Positions 11,387 through 22,199 of a DNA stretch of 64,000 nt are shown piece by piece. Position 1 is the stretch's first letter; each line of letters starts with the position of its first letter. Where the stretch lies: positions 1,167,670 to 1,231,669 of the forward strand of contig JAUPFV010000005.1 in assembly GCA_036936605.1 (NCBI GenBank). Reading direction: 5' to 3'. The position numbers were made by a program, and so were the translations under genes. The stretch comes from Limnanthes douglasii subsp. nivea. Lineage: Eukaryota; Streptophyta; Magnoliopsida; Brassicales; Limnanthaceae. Under the pieces are notes generated by a model. That model saw only the letters and a list, made by a program, of their open reading frames with translations, was not told the origin of the DNA and did no database searches.

Positions 11387-12409
11387 GTGATCACAAATGA
11401 TTGGAGGTCAGAAATTGTAGACTTCTTGGAAAAAAATAATTTTCCCCCAGAAAAGTCTGAGGCTAGGAGGGTCAGGTTTAGTTCTCATGGTTATATCCTG
11501 TTAGGAGGAGTCTTGTATAATAAATCCTTGAGGAAACCATTGCTTAGGTGTCTGGCTAAGGACGAGTCACAGTTTGTCCTGTCAGAATTGCACGATGGGG
11601 AAGGTTCTTCGGCCTATTGTGGGTATAAAGCGTTAATTCGACGAGTGTTTTTGGCTGGTTATTATTGGCTGACCATCTCTTCTGATGCAAAAGATTTGGT
11701 AAAGCGGTGTGATACGTGTCAGCGGTATGCAAACATAATACACAATCCTGGGTGTTCTTGGAAAGTATTTCAGAAGCAGTCCGAATTGATAGGTGGGGCA
11801 TTGACTTGGTTGGGCCCTTACCAATGACGTCTGGTGGAAGGCAGACTATAATCGTAGCAGTGTATTTTTTTTAAGTGGATGGAAGCGGAACCTCTAGCAA
11901 CAACAAAAGCAAAAGATGTTATCAAGTTCGTTGTCTCGAATATTTGCTGTCGTTTTGGGGTACCGATACAAATCACAACGGATAATGGGCCTCAATTCGA
12001 TAACAAGGAGTTTAAAAGCTTTTTCCTTTCCAGGGGCATACGACAATGTTTTTCAGCCCTGTTCCATCCCCAGGCTAACGGTCAGGTGGAAGTTACCATT
12101 CGAACAATTTTGGATGGATTGAAAAAGAATTTTGAAGGAAAGGCTGGAAAATGGCCCGATTATTTACAAGAAGTATTGTGGGCTTATAAGACGACGCCTC
12201 GAACCGCAACTGCTACATCTCCATTTGCTTTAGTATACGGTATGGATGCAGTTGTCCCTTTGGAGATTATCTTCCCATCATATCGTGTGGCAGCTTATAC
12301 AAAAAATTTGAACGATCAAAGTAGAGCTTTGGAATTGGATTTGGTTGAAGAGAAAAGACAACGTGCATAGTTGAAGTCCTTGCATTGTCAAACGTTAATG
12401 AGGAGTAGG
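11387..12409 (+). pseudogene. Tat gypsy integrase, N-terminal and core parts
   Basis: Zinc-binding domain at about 11570-11740 (ELHDGEG..., CDTCQRYAN); the second His of the HHCC set is not obvious. The core's first Asp appears in an IDLVGPLP-type segment near 11795-11820, but in a shifted frame. The second is in TDNGPQFDN (about 11976) and the Glu in HPQANGQVEV (about 12083). A TAG at 12368 ends the frame. Forty bases later the sequence is split by a nested copia insertion at 12410; the C-terminal end resumes at 15739. Integrase inserts the cDNA into the genome; this copy is dead. Confidence 0.82.
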
Positions 12410-12903
12410 TGTTGGATATTTTAGTGTAATTGGATTAACTAGTCGACCAGTGTAGTCATAATATATTATCGAGCAAGTCGGAGAGTGTGGAGTACACGCT
12501 TGTTAGAATATATTATGATTAGTGGGTCCAATGGACGGATCCTTGTTCGGGTTAGATTTATTTTGAATGATAAGGCTATTATGAAAATTAATGGAAATTT
12601 GAATTTGGAAAAATAATTCAAATTTGAATTTGAATTTGAATTTTTAGTCAGTTTATTATTTGAAATTTTAACCGTTTTTGAACATAAAACTGTTTTACAG
12701 TTAGAGTATTTTGGTTGAATAAATAGGTATGGTTCTGGAACTAAAGATAATAACAACAAAAATCCATTCTCGTTGTTCAAATGCATACGCTCTGATTTTA
12801 TCCGGTTGAAAATTTTGGAGAACCACCAAAATAATTTCAATATGAAATTGTTAAAACAAGACTTCAGAGTTTATCCGGAAATCTCTAAACAAAATTCCCA
12901 ACA
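12410..12903 (+). repeat. 5' LTR of the nested copia derivative
   Basis: 494 bp, TG...CA ends, paired with 15240-15733. Contains a tandem AATTTGAATTTGAATTTGAATTT tract near 12620-12642. Confidence 0.88.
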
Positions 12904-13327
12904 AAAGATTGAAATTATCTATTCGTTTTCTGTGAAGAGATTTGTACGAAGATGTTCTTGTTTTATGATTTGTACGAAGATTGAAAGTAAGAGATTTTTT
13001 ATCATCTCTAAGAGAATCCATAATCAAGTATGGCATTGGAACTATGGTATTATCATCTGTAAGTTTTTCTCCCTTTACTTTTAGTGATGAATGAGAATGG
13101 TGATAATCTTTGCATTGTTTTAAATTTTGTAAAGGATACACACTTTTGATTAATTGTTGTTTTTGTTGTTAGAAGTGTGTATGCAGGACTCAAAATGGTT
13201 GAATTGATTTTGTATACAAAGAAAGTATGTTTTTGTGTTTAGTTTCACAATAAAAATTTTGATTTTTGCAAACAGAAATGGATAAATAGTTAAACTGTAC
13301 TCCTCAAATAACCATTGCTATGGGTAA

Positions 13328-13440
13328 ATAAAAATATAATTGTAATTATACTACAATTATATTTTTATGGTATGTATTTCAAAAACAAAATACAATACCA
13401 GGAATTATTATTATAATATTGTATTTTGTTTTTGAAAATT
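13328..13440. repeat. Two adjacent A/T-rich inverted repeats
   Basis: Inside the nested copia. Arms 13328-13344 and 13352-13368 are perfect 17-bp reverse complements with a 7-base loop. A second pair, about 13375-13396 and 13414-13436 (CAAAAACAAAATACAATA and its complement), is nearly perfect. They could form cruciforms or transcript hairpins. Their origin is unknown. Confidence 0.7.
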
Positions 13441-14189
13441 TAGAAGATGCAAAACCTGTATTAAGGGATGACAAAAATAAGTTTGTTTTTTCTTAATCCA
13501 TATATCAATTATTTAATTAATCCCTAGCAGTTACGGACGGTATTTTTTGGTTTTGTTTCTGTTGTTGGCTACCGGATAATTTCACAGGAGTGGTGTCTTT
13601 TTTGGAATCTAGAAAGGCCTTATCTTGTGGGTACGGGTTTTCGAAGTTGTTGACAATTTTGATGTCTGAATCTTGTTTTCGCTCATGGAAGAGAGAAAGG
13701 AAATGGTTATCTTTACCATGGTTCTGTGAAATCTGTTAACAATAGCTATAACCTTTATTACGTGAGGAGCCCAGACTGGAAACAAACTGCGCCTAAAAGG
13801 AAACCGTTTGTTATTGAACTGTCTAGTGCAAGTTAATTAAATAATTAATACAGTGTCAAATCATTGTTAAATACATGATTATGTCATGCATCAAAAGTGG
13901 CTGCACACATTTACTGTAAAGTCCCTGACATATTACATTTATTAAATTATTTCTGCAGGCAGGGAATGTAAAATCATATATACTTGCACAAATTCTATTA
14001 TAAATAGATAAATAAAAATCAAATTCGTAAAACAATGGACATATCTTATGCATGTGAAAATTGTTATATATAATTAAGTTATTTAATCCGATATAATCAA
14101 ATTTACGAATTTGGTAAATTTTTCTTTATGTTATTTAGACATATAATGTAATTTACGATTTTAGTAAATTTTGATGTTATTCGTAAATG

Positions 14190-14706
14190 AGTTATGATTT
14201 GTTTATACATGGATGACATGTTGATATTTTGCATTACCAAATCAATTTGATGATTATTTCCGTACTCGAAGGATATAGTGATGCGATATATATTTTCAAT
14301 ATGAAAGACATCTCTTCCACAAGTAGATGGGTATTTCTGGGGGATGTATTATCTCTTGGGCGTATAAGAAACAAACTTGTATTACTGATTCAACGATTGA
14401 ATCAGAGTTTGTGAGTGGCTAAGAAATTTAATGTATGAAATTCCGTTGTGTCCCAAACCGATATCACCTATATTTATCAGATGTGGTAGTTAAGCTGCCT
14501 TGGCTAATGTTTATAGACAAGTTTACAAAGGCAGGTCTACACATTTAGATGTTAGACAGAGTATGATTCGTGAGCACATCACGCATGATGTTATTTCAGT
14601 AGAGTTTGTGAGAAATCAATACAATTTAGCCGATCATTTAACCAAAGGGTTAAGTAGAGATCTTGTGCACAAATCGGCTATAGGGATGAGATTAAAGTCT
14701 ATCTAA
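14190..14706 (+). pseudogene. Copia RT box fused to RNase H remnant
   Basis: About 14197-14225 encodes LYMDDMLIF, the copia polymerase motif. Immediately after it the sequence jumps to the RNase H domain: ISVLEGYSDAIYIFNMKD (GYSDA motif, first Asp), a decayed STSRWVFLGD segment, and at 14500-14706 VYRQVYKGRSTHLDVRQ and NLADHLTKGLSRD, the usual C-terminus of copia pol. The RT thumb and connection are deleted and stops interrupt the frame. Confidence 0.75.
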
Positions 14707-15239
14707 AATCTCTCATGTTAAGATACCCAATTCCCATCTAATATGACGTTAGGTGCTGAATTCAATGTGGAAAGCTTAACATCTAGAGATTGGAACACAT
14801 TAATAGTATTATCCCAAAGTATGTGTTCAGACATGCAAGTTGTGGAGGTTGAAGTTTATCTTCTTAATAGCTCTTTTGAAAAATTGCATATGCATGTGCA
14901 AGAGTAAAAGATCTACCTATTTAAGCATGAAGTTTAGCCGCTTCAAAAAGCTAGGACATGGCTTTGATATGCTTAAGAAGGATAATGACACGAGGCTAGT
15001 AAAAGATAGTGTCAAGTAAGAACATTTGAGAATGTAAATTTATGTGTATATTATCTTCGAGTATTCATTATGGATAGTAAAGGTTCAATCCTTAGTGATA
15101 CCTTGATATTCGAATATTTGGACTGTGTAATATACTAATATGAAATTCAATCGTTACGATATTTCATTTATGCATAAATTTGTTATTTGTTGTGAGTTTG
15201 TTTTAGTTAATCATGAATTGCACTAAAATGGAGGAAGAT

Positions 15240-15733
15240 TGTTGGATATTTTAGTGTAATTGGATTAACTAGTCGACCACTGTACTCATTATATATTATC
15301 GAGCAAGTTGGAGAGTGTGGAGTACACGCTTGTTAGAATATATTATGATTAGTGGGTCCAATGGACGGATCCTTGTTCGGGTTAGATTTATTTTGAATGA
15401 TAAGGCTATTATGAAAATTCATGGAAATTTGAATTTGGAAAAATAATTCAAATTTGAATTTGAATTTGAATTTTTAATCAGTTTATCATTTGAAATTTTA
15501 ACCGTTTTTGAACATAAAACTGTTCTACAGTTAGAGTATTTTGGTTGAATAAATAGGTATGGTTCTGGAACTAAAGATAATAACAACAAAAATCCATTCT
15601 CGTTGTTCAAATGCATACGCTCTGATTTTATCCCGTTGAAAATTTTGGAGAACCACCAAAATAATTTCAATCTGAAATTGTTAAAACAAGACTTCAGAGT
15701 TTATCCGGAAATCTCTAAACAAAATTCCCAACA
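15240..15733 (+). repeat. 3' LTR of the nested copia derivative
   Basis: 494 bp matching 12410-12903. A purine-rich tract (ATGGAGGAAGA, about 15229-15239) precedes it, as expected for a polypurine primer. Followed by the target duplication GTAGG. Confidence 0.88.
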
Positions 15734-15738
15734 GTAGG

Positions 15739-15963
15739 TATGCTTCATATGTAAAGCAAAGATATTTCAAGGTGGGGGACAAAGTGTTACATAAAGTTTT
15801 TCTGCACACTAAAGAGAAGAGTCTTGGGAAATTTGGGCCAAATTGGGAGGGCCCTTATGAAATAACGGAGAAAGTAAAGCAGGGAACATATAGATTAAAG
15901 GACATGGAAGGGCGATATATTAGGCATCCATGGAATATCGAACACTTAAAATTCTATATATAA
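15739..15963 (+). pseudogene. Tat gypsy integrase C-terminal end
   Basis: Continuation of the integrase after the nested insertion. It encodes YFKVGDKVLHKVFLHTKEK, FGPNWEGPYEI and HPWNIEHLKFYI, the C-terminal DNA-binding part, ending at TAA 15961-15963. The same end occurs in the second Tat element at 63094 (HPWNIEHLRMYLE), confirming both the family and the position of the split. Confidence 0.85.
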
Positions 15964-16649
15964 TGAGTAGAAGTTAGCATGTAATGTTTGTCTTTTGTGT
16001 ATTTTCAGGTTTACAAAAACAGTGAGGGTACATTCTTTCCTCCCTGTTAGGCACAAGAACGTTTTCACGAGGTGCCACTATGAGCTGATTGATACAATTG
16101 TATTTTTTACCTCAAACTATTCTTTCTGAGACAATATTTTGTCGGTTGAACTATTCTTTCTGAGGCGATATTTTGTGCCTCGAAGTATTCTTTCTGAAGC
16201 GATATTTTTTGCCTCACACTATTGTTTTTGAGACGACATTTTTTGTTTCCTCAAAAAAGCTAGCCTTAACGCAGCATACAACGAATATTACGATGCGAAT
16301 TGGCATAAAGCAACCATTCAACGCAAGTTGGCACACACTTATTCTTTCATATGAAAACTGTGAAGAATAACAAATTATACGATTATCATTTCAAGAAGTA
16401 ACATACACAGAAATTCGAGGAGGGTTCTCCTCGGAGCAAATTATACGATTATCATTTCAAGAAGTAACATACACGATTATCCCTAATTGATAAAGGAGTC
16501 TCACCTTCCGAAGGGAATCTAATGTTGATATACGAAGGGATGCACCATTGGGTCCTCAGCATATGCTCTTTCACATGTGAAAAGTATTTATAAGGTATGT
16601 TGTGCAATACAACTATGTGTTTGTTTTTTATCCCTCGAATGTTGCGGCC
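15964..16649. repeat. Tat 3' region with tandem repeats
   Basis: Non-coding 3' region of the Tat element. About four 34-bp imperfect repeats (ACTATTCTTTCTGAGRCRATATTTTG) occupy 16116-16253. A 38-bp direct repeat (CAAATTATACGATTATCATT...) lies at 16371-16408 and 16437-16474. These copies flank a hairpin, CGAGGAG/CTCCTCG, at 16415-16432. Such repeats are common in Tat 3' regions. Confidence 0.6.
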
Positions 16650-17395
16650 TGCAATGGCATCAAGTTTCTAAGGGAAGAGTGATGTCTCCCTTAGATTTAG
16701 GGGCGATCCGACGAGCCTACTCTTCAGAAATTGTTGGGGGAGCGGTATGTGTTCGACTAGAAGAGGCCGAGGGAAGGTTAATGGTCTTGCTCTGCTCTAC
16801 AGGAAAAATTGTTTGAGTTTGTAGCTCCGGATTATCCGAGGCAACTGGTTTCCCTTTAGCAGCCAAGACTTTGTTTCGTATTACTCGAATATCGTCTTCG
16901 GTAATGGTGTTTCTTCTTGTAGAAAATCGTGGGCTCCCGGTTTCCGTTATTAAAGGGGTAACTGGAAGGCTCGATCCAGAGGTGTCGATCTTCAGGGGCG
17001 AATTTTCAACTACTAAAGCCGAAGGGGGCTCTGGGGTTTCCGAGGGAGTTCATTTGGCGCGCTTGCGCTCATGAGAGTTCTTCTTATCCTTATGATGCTT
17101 TTTACTCTTCCCACAAGAATGTTTGTGATGCCTATCTTTACTCATGGGTTCGAGGGGGTTGAGATCAGAAACTTGATTATGTTGCGAAATTTCGAGGGGT
17201 ATGGTAGCAGCAGAGTTTTCCGATGGAGGCTAGGAACCGTAGAACGTGGTGACAGAATGTTGAAGTTGAGGCTCAACGTATTCACCAGCAACAACTCTCT
17301 CTTGAAATTTTTTACTAATTAGAAGCCACTCTACAATTCGACGAGGTTCATAAGCCAGCTTTCTCTCTCTAGAAATTTTGGAAAGAAAAGTTTGG
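16650..17395 (-). pseudogene. Antisense ORF (aORF) of the Tat element, decayed
   Basis: On the strand opposite to gag-pol, one frame runs from about 17395 to a TAG at 16717-16719. It includes KLAYEPRRIVEWLLISKKFQ, MSKDRHHKHSCGKSKKHHKD, KNSHERKRAK and ENSPLKIDTSGSSLP. Two internal stops (about 17227 and 17050) break it. No start codon survives upstream. An antisense gene between integrase and the 3' LTR is known in Tat elements, and the second Tat element here has a larger one at 59893-62547. The product's function is unknown. Sequence similarity between the two aORFs is not obvious to me. Confidence 0.55.
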
Positions 17396-17865
17396 AATGT
17401 AAATGAAGGAGATCAGTATTTATAGATGAAGATGGGATTTCAGGGTAAGCTAGGCATGGGGATATTTTCCTTTGTTTGCCTAGGGGTGTTACGGGTAAAA
17501 TATGTGCAATTTTGTTGATTCGAAAAAAGAAGGAGAAGCTGAAGAGGCTCCCTAATGATAAAAAGTATCGGGAATCGGGATAAGATCTCTAAAAAGATTT
17601 GGTGACAAGGAATTACGATAATGACGTCATGAAAAAGGTGGAAGTTTGTTAATTGAGGTATGCAAGTTCGCACTGATAAATTCGATGAGTCCAATCCTTG
17701 AAATTTATTCGCTAAGTGTGGGCAACTATATGATGTTGAGATGATTAGTTCCGATGAACATTATTGATGAGAGGCATGGTTCAGGCTTTGTTAAAACATT
17801 TCAAGGATTGGGGGGCTACAACTGGCACACTGATCAGCATTGCAAGAGATATGTTTCGAAGAGGT

Positions 17866-18060
17866 ATTGTTCGAGGGCAGTTGAAGAGCAAAGATGTTCG
17901 AAGAGTAAAAAATATTCGAAGAGAAACATTGTTCGAGGGCAGTTGAAGAGCAAAGATGTTCGAAGAGTAAAAGATATTCGAAGAGAAACGTTGTTCGAAG
18001 AGTTAGTTTTTGCTCGAAGAAGTATAATTCGAGGACAGATAAAACAGATAAAAAGTAAAT
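17866..18060. repeat. 62-bp tandem repeat in the Tat 3' region
   Basis: Repeat ATTGTTCGAGGGCAGTTGAAGAG... starts at 17866 and again at 17928, with a third partial copy from 17990. It lies just before the 3' LTR. TTCGAAGAG sub-repeats recur within it. Confidence 0.75.
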
Positions 18061-18166
18061 AATATTCGAGGAAGTGCGTTTTCGAGGAAAATTGAAACAA
18101 ACAAGATCAAATTCAGAGAGGTGTTCACAGTCCCAGTAAAAATATTTTTACTATGACTGAGGCTAC

Positions 18167-18495
18167 TGATGAGGGAGAATAAAAGATGTAGGGGAAAATT
18201 GTAAGGAAGTGTTTTTATTGGGACTGTATTGTAAAAAGTACAATAGAATTAGTTATTATGAGTAAGTGAGGAAATATGGGGACTAAATATGTAATAGGTA
18301 GGAATTAAAGTGTGTGGGCCCCGTAATTATACTATAAAAGGGTCACACACGAGTTGCTAATTTGGCTGATTATTATAATATTACTTTCTCTCTCTACTTA
18401 GTCTAATTCTCATTTTCTCTCTCTAGAAAGGAGTGTTCACGTAATACATGCTCTTTACTATTTGGGTCCCCGAATTATCACATAACACAAAATCA
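18167..18495 (+). repeat. 3' LTR of the Tat gypsy element
   Basis: Matches the 5' LTR at 6935-7263 over about 329 bp, starting TGATGAGGGAG, with scattered substitutions. The repeat identity extends a few bases (to 18502). Confidence 0.85.
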
Positions 18496-18502
18496 CCCTA
18501 GA

Positions 18503-19489
18503 ACTATTTCCAAATTCATCAAATACCACTTTGTTGTAAAAATAAAACTCACACAACTCAATTTAGGAAAAGAAGTATTTATATATAATATAAGGAGAAG
18601 AGGTATTTATATATAATATATTGCTTTGCAAAGGACTTGTTTCCAAATGTGATCATATAAGGCTTTATATAGATAGTACTCCCAAAGATGGGTCTAGATC
18701 CTTATATTAAAGGCTAAAAACTTATAGAATTCTAAGAATCCAAAAGACTCACTAAAAATTTATATGCATACATGTATCGAGCATATTCTAGTATCATCTT
18801 CTATAATTTGAGTCAAAATTATTAAATTATTTTTACATGAGGAAAATAAAAAAATAAATAAGTATACTCTTAGCAGGTCAATATCTTGTTATAGAAATAG
18901 CTCTGAGCTAATAAATTCGCCGTTTCCATAGAACAACAAGAATGGGGAAATGTTGCAACAAACATAGGTTTGGCGTCTAGTTTACGTGAAGCCAAGGCTT
19001 ACAAAATCTGGTTGGTTTTTTTTTTGAATTCTTGGAAGTAAAGAAAAACAGAGACGAGAAAAATAAAGTATAATTATTATTTCTGTAGAATTGGTACAAA
19101 TGTGTTAGTGAACATGATTTTACATAAGTGTACGTTTTTTGCTAACCACTTACTAACTATTCTAACTAATATCTTGTTGGTCGGTGAATTTGTTAAATAT
19201 TTTATTTTTCGGCCCCTTCAAAATGAGAGCTAAAGAAATCGGCGACGCTCACATTAATGGAACAAACAATTAGACAAATTAATTTTGAACATGAAAATAT
19301 TGATCAATTCATCCCTTACAGTAGAGTACATATCTTGTAAGGAATGAGCATACTCTTGCCAGGTCAATATCTTGTAATAGAAGTAGCTCTGATATAATCA
19401 ATGCATTGTTTAGACAACAACTATAGAAGAAGCAGGAAATGTTATAGAACTACCTCTCATATAATCAGAGCACTGGTTAGACAACAACT
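18503..19489. promoter_or_regulatory. Upstream region of the F-box/PP2 gene
   Basis: No genes. Holds two versions of a conserved block: 18868-18960 (TATACTCTTAGCAGGTCAATATC...) and 19346-19445 (CATACTCTTGCCAGGTCAATATC...). A similar block precedes the paralogue at 25230-25320. The last part is also locally duplicated: ACAACAACTATAGAAGAAGCAGG at about 19413 and ACAACAACTATGGGAGAAGCAGG at 19481, the second containing the start codon. Likely promoter/5' UTR. Confidence 0.45.
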
Positions 19490-20590
19490 ATGGGAGAAGC
19501 AGGTAATGTTACAAAAAACAAGACAAACTTTGATGTCTTAGCTGAAGATTGCATTAGTAAGATCATCTCTTTTACTACACCTACAGATGCTTGTAAAGTT
19601 TCCTTGGTCTCCAAGTTATTCAAATCGGCAGCTGATTCGGATAATGTTTGGGATTCATTTATCCCAAACGAATATCGCAGCATCATTGATTCGTCCGTCG
19701 CTTACTTATCGAAGAAAGAGCTTTATCTCGCTATTTCTGATCGTCCGATCTTGATCGAAGATGGAAAAAGGGTACTTATTCATAGTCTCTTCTTATTTAT
19801 GGCGCATCTAACCATATTTCGCTCGTTATTATATTTATGATTATGTTGAAATTTTATTTTGTATTGATGATATGATTATTGAATTACATTTTATTTTTAC
19901 GTCCGAACTATAAGCAGAGTTTTTCATTGGAGAAAAAGACCGGGAAAAAATGCTTGATGCTAGGTTCAAGAGACTTGAGTGTTATATGGGCCAGCACTCC
20001 CGAATATTGGGAATGGATTTCAGTTCCTGAATCTAGGTTTCTCCTTCGCTTGCCCTTTGTCAAATCATTCTGTTGCTGTCGGCTTATGATAGATTAGAGT
20101 CTCAAATATATATCTTTTCACAAACAGGTTTCCCGAGAACGCTAAGCTAAATCTCGGTTGGTGGTTAGAAATACGCGGCCTGATCAGTACAAAATTTCTG
20201 TCCAAAAATACTTTATACGCAGCGTATTTTGTGTACACACTAGAACTACCCTCGTACGGATTTGCAGACGTACCCATAGAGGTCGCCTTTGAACCTGTCG
20301 GAAGTCAGGAGATCAAGCGAACCGTATGCTTGGTTCCAGAGATAGATATGTCTGACCGTCGTCCACTGCTTCGATCGCAATGTCGCTACCGATTAGATTT
20401 TATTTTAAGAAGCATCCAGTATCTCAATCACCGAGAAGATGGGTGGTTGGAGATAGAACTAGGTGAGTTTTTAAACCTGGATGATATGGAGGAGGAACTA
20501 GAAATGAGTTTGATGGAGACGAAGATCTTAGGATCGAAACACGGGCTCATTATCCAAGGGATCGAAATCAGGCCCAAAACTTGTTTATAA
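19490..20590 (+). CDS. F-box/PP2-type protein, three exons, intact
   Basis: Exons 19490-19771, 19918-20036 and 20128-20590 join in phase (282 + 119 + 463 nt) to give a 287-residue protein. Introns are GTACTT...AAGCAG and GTTTCT...AAACAG. The N-terminus holds an F-box (FDVLAEDCISKIISFTTPTD ... VSLVSKLFKSAADSD, about residues 14-52). The rest is the phloem-protein-2 (PP2-B) domain: SLEKKTGKKCLMLGSRDLSV, EYWEWISVPESRF and, at the end, HGLIIQGIEIRPK. F-box proteins act as substrate receptors of SCF ubiquitin ligases, and the PP2 part is lectin-like in this family. Start chosen as the first ATG before the F-box. No damage seen. Confidence 0.9.
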
Positions 20591-22190
20591 ATAAAGCAAA
20601 ATCATACTATCTTATTTTGTGTGCTACATAAACCTTGTTTGCAGTTTGGTTCAAGATGGGTTTTGTAATCTATATATCTCAGATATGGATCGTAGTATTA
20701 TTGATGATGTTAAAATTCGTATCCCATGAAAGGGACATTTCCCCATAATGTCATCGTTGATGGATTATGTTTTTTCAATAAAAAAAAATGGAGTAAATAT
20801 TAGATTCTCACTCAATGCTAAAATATTAGACTCTTTCGACAATGAAGAATAAACAAACTTACTCTAACTATTTGAAGACGATTACTAGTGTCATTTTAAA
20901 GTTTGCTACTAAAAAATCCATTTGAATATTTGTAATATTAATTTTTCAAAACATAGAAACATAGTTATTAGACAATTTTATATTATGGTTTGAAAAAAAA
21001 AATTATGTTAACGACAGAGTCTGAATCATCGAATCTAATTGGTGAAGATATAAGGTATTAGATAACCAGAAGTGTGTCTAATTTTAATATCCTACTAACT
21101 TTTTATTCATATATTTTTATGAGTTATATTTATCATCATTTTCCTTAAACATTTCTAAAGCCAAAACAATTTTTAAAGATTGAAAAAACTGTAACACCGA
21201 TGCAGCTACCTCAACAAACTTTCAATTGCTACTCAACCAGTTTACCAGAACAAATTTTACAATCTTTTTACCCATGGAATACATGTATATACTTTATGAC
21301 ATCTTAGAAAGTATTTTACCATCATTTAAAATTTATAACTAACCCTTGATTTTCCTGATATTATTTTAATAATCAAATCGTAAACTGTCATTTTAACATT
21401 TTGAATTATTGTACACTATGTTTTCTTATCTCATTTCAAAAGTAGTTAGACTTCTGAGTTAAGTTTGAGTTATAGTCAGAATCACTTGAATTTTGTTGTA
21501 TGGTCATTTATGCTTTAATAGTTGGGCTTGGCTTATGACCATAATCGCAACTTAAGGCTTTCAGGGTCTTGTCTTTAGAGTCTTAACTTGACTTTATATG
21601 CGTTTCAACTACACTTGGTTTATAGCCATATTCACTTTTAGTGGATATGTAAGTTCTTACACTTTCCACATGTGTAAGATTTATAGTTATATTCGACTAT
21701 TAGTTAGACATTTCACAAACCCTATCAATTTAGAAAACCATCCATAGTAACCGTCGTCCAAATATTTCATTGTAACTCAATTTAACCATTGATTTTCTTT
21801 TTTAAAATAATAATAAATAATGATTGTAGATTGCTAAAAGTTGTTGATTATTAATTGTATTAACAAAAAATAATAGAACACTTTAAATATATTTTCAACA
21901 AAATATTTCATTGATAATATCCCTAATAGTACTCCATTAAATAACTTCATACACCCGTTATATATTAGGGTCACGAAAAATACGATCGGATCGGGTCGGA
22001 TATCTCCATGTATTTTATTAAATAATGAATAACCAATTAAATTGGCAAATCTATACCTCTTCGATAATTTGTTGTGGCTCTATCCTTCATCAATTAATAA
22101 ATTTCAAGCTCATACTTCTCTTTATTATGATCATCTAAAGGCTTTGAAACTTTAGACCATTAGTCATCTTCATACTCATGTACAGGTTGA
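20591..22190. other. A/T-rich intergenic DNA
   Basis: 3' flank of the F-box gene, then A/T-rich sequence with no recognisable gene, LTR or repeat family. Confidence 0.4.
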
Positions 22191-22199
22191 AATTTTTCC

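Larger units (their letters stand above)
12410..15733 (+). mobile_element. Nested, internally deleted Ty1/copia derivative
   Basis: A 3.3-kb insertion inside the Tat integrase. LTRs start TGTTGGATATTTTAG and end TTCCCAACA, at 12410-12903 and 15240-15733 (494 bp each, about a dozen differences). The 5-bp target duplication GTAGG lies at 12405-12409 and 15734-15738, and the integrase reading continues across it. Only about 2.3 kb remains between the LTRs: a YMDDM reverse-transcriptase box at about 14197-14225 running almost directly into a decayed RNase H (14229-14706). Gag, protease and integrase are absent. No tRNA-Met primer site is visible after the 5' LTR. It must have moved with enzymes supplied by other copies, or lost its coding region after insertion. 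Confidence 0.88.
6935..18495 (+). mobile_element. Degenerate Ty3/gypsy Tat-lineage element, with a nested copia
   Basis: A plus-strand gypsy element bounded by near-identical LTRs beginning TGATGAGGGAG (6935 and 18167). Domain order is gag, protease, reverse transcriptase, RNase H, a second archaeal-type RNase H, integrase, then a long 3' region with an antisense open frame. That order, with the second RNase H and the antisense frame, marks the Tat lineage (Ogre/Retand-like). All coding parts have stops or frameshifts, so it is dead. A copia derivative (12410-15733) splits the integrase. No clear target duplication is seen: the left flank is AACAC and the right flank begins CCCTAGA or ACTAT, depending on where the LTR ends. 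Confidence 0.88.

Noticed and set aside
12466..12840. 124-codon minus-strand frame (also at 15419-15670)
   Set aside because: Lies entirely within the LTRs of the nested copia derivative and is repeated with them.
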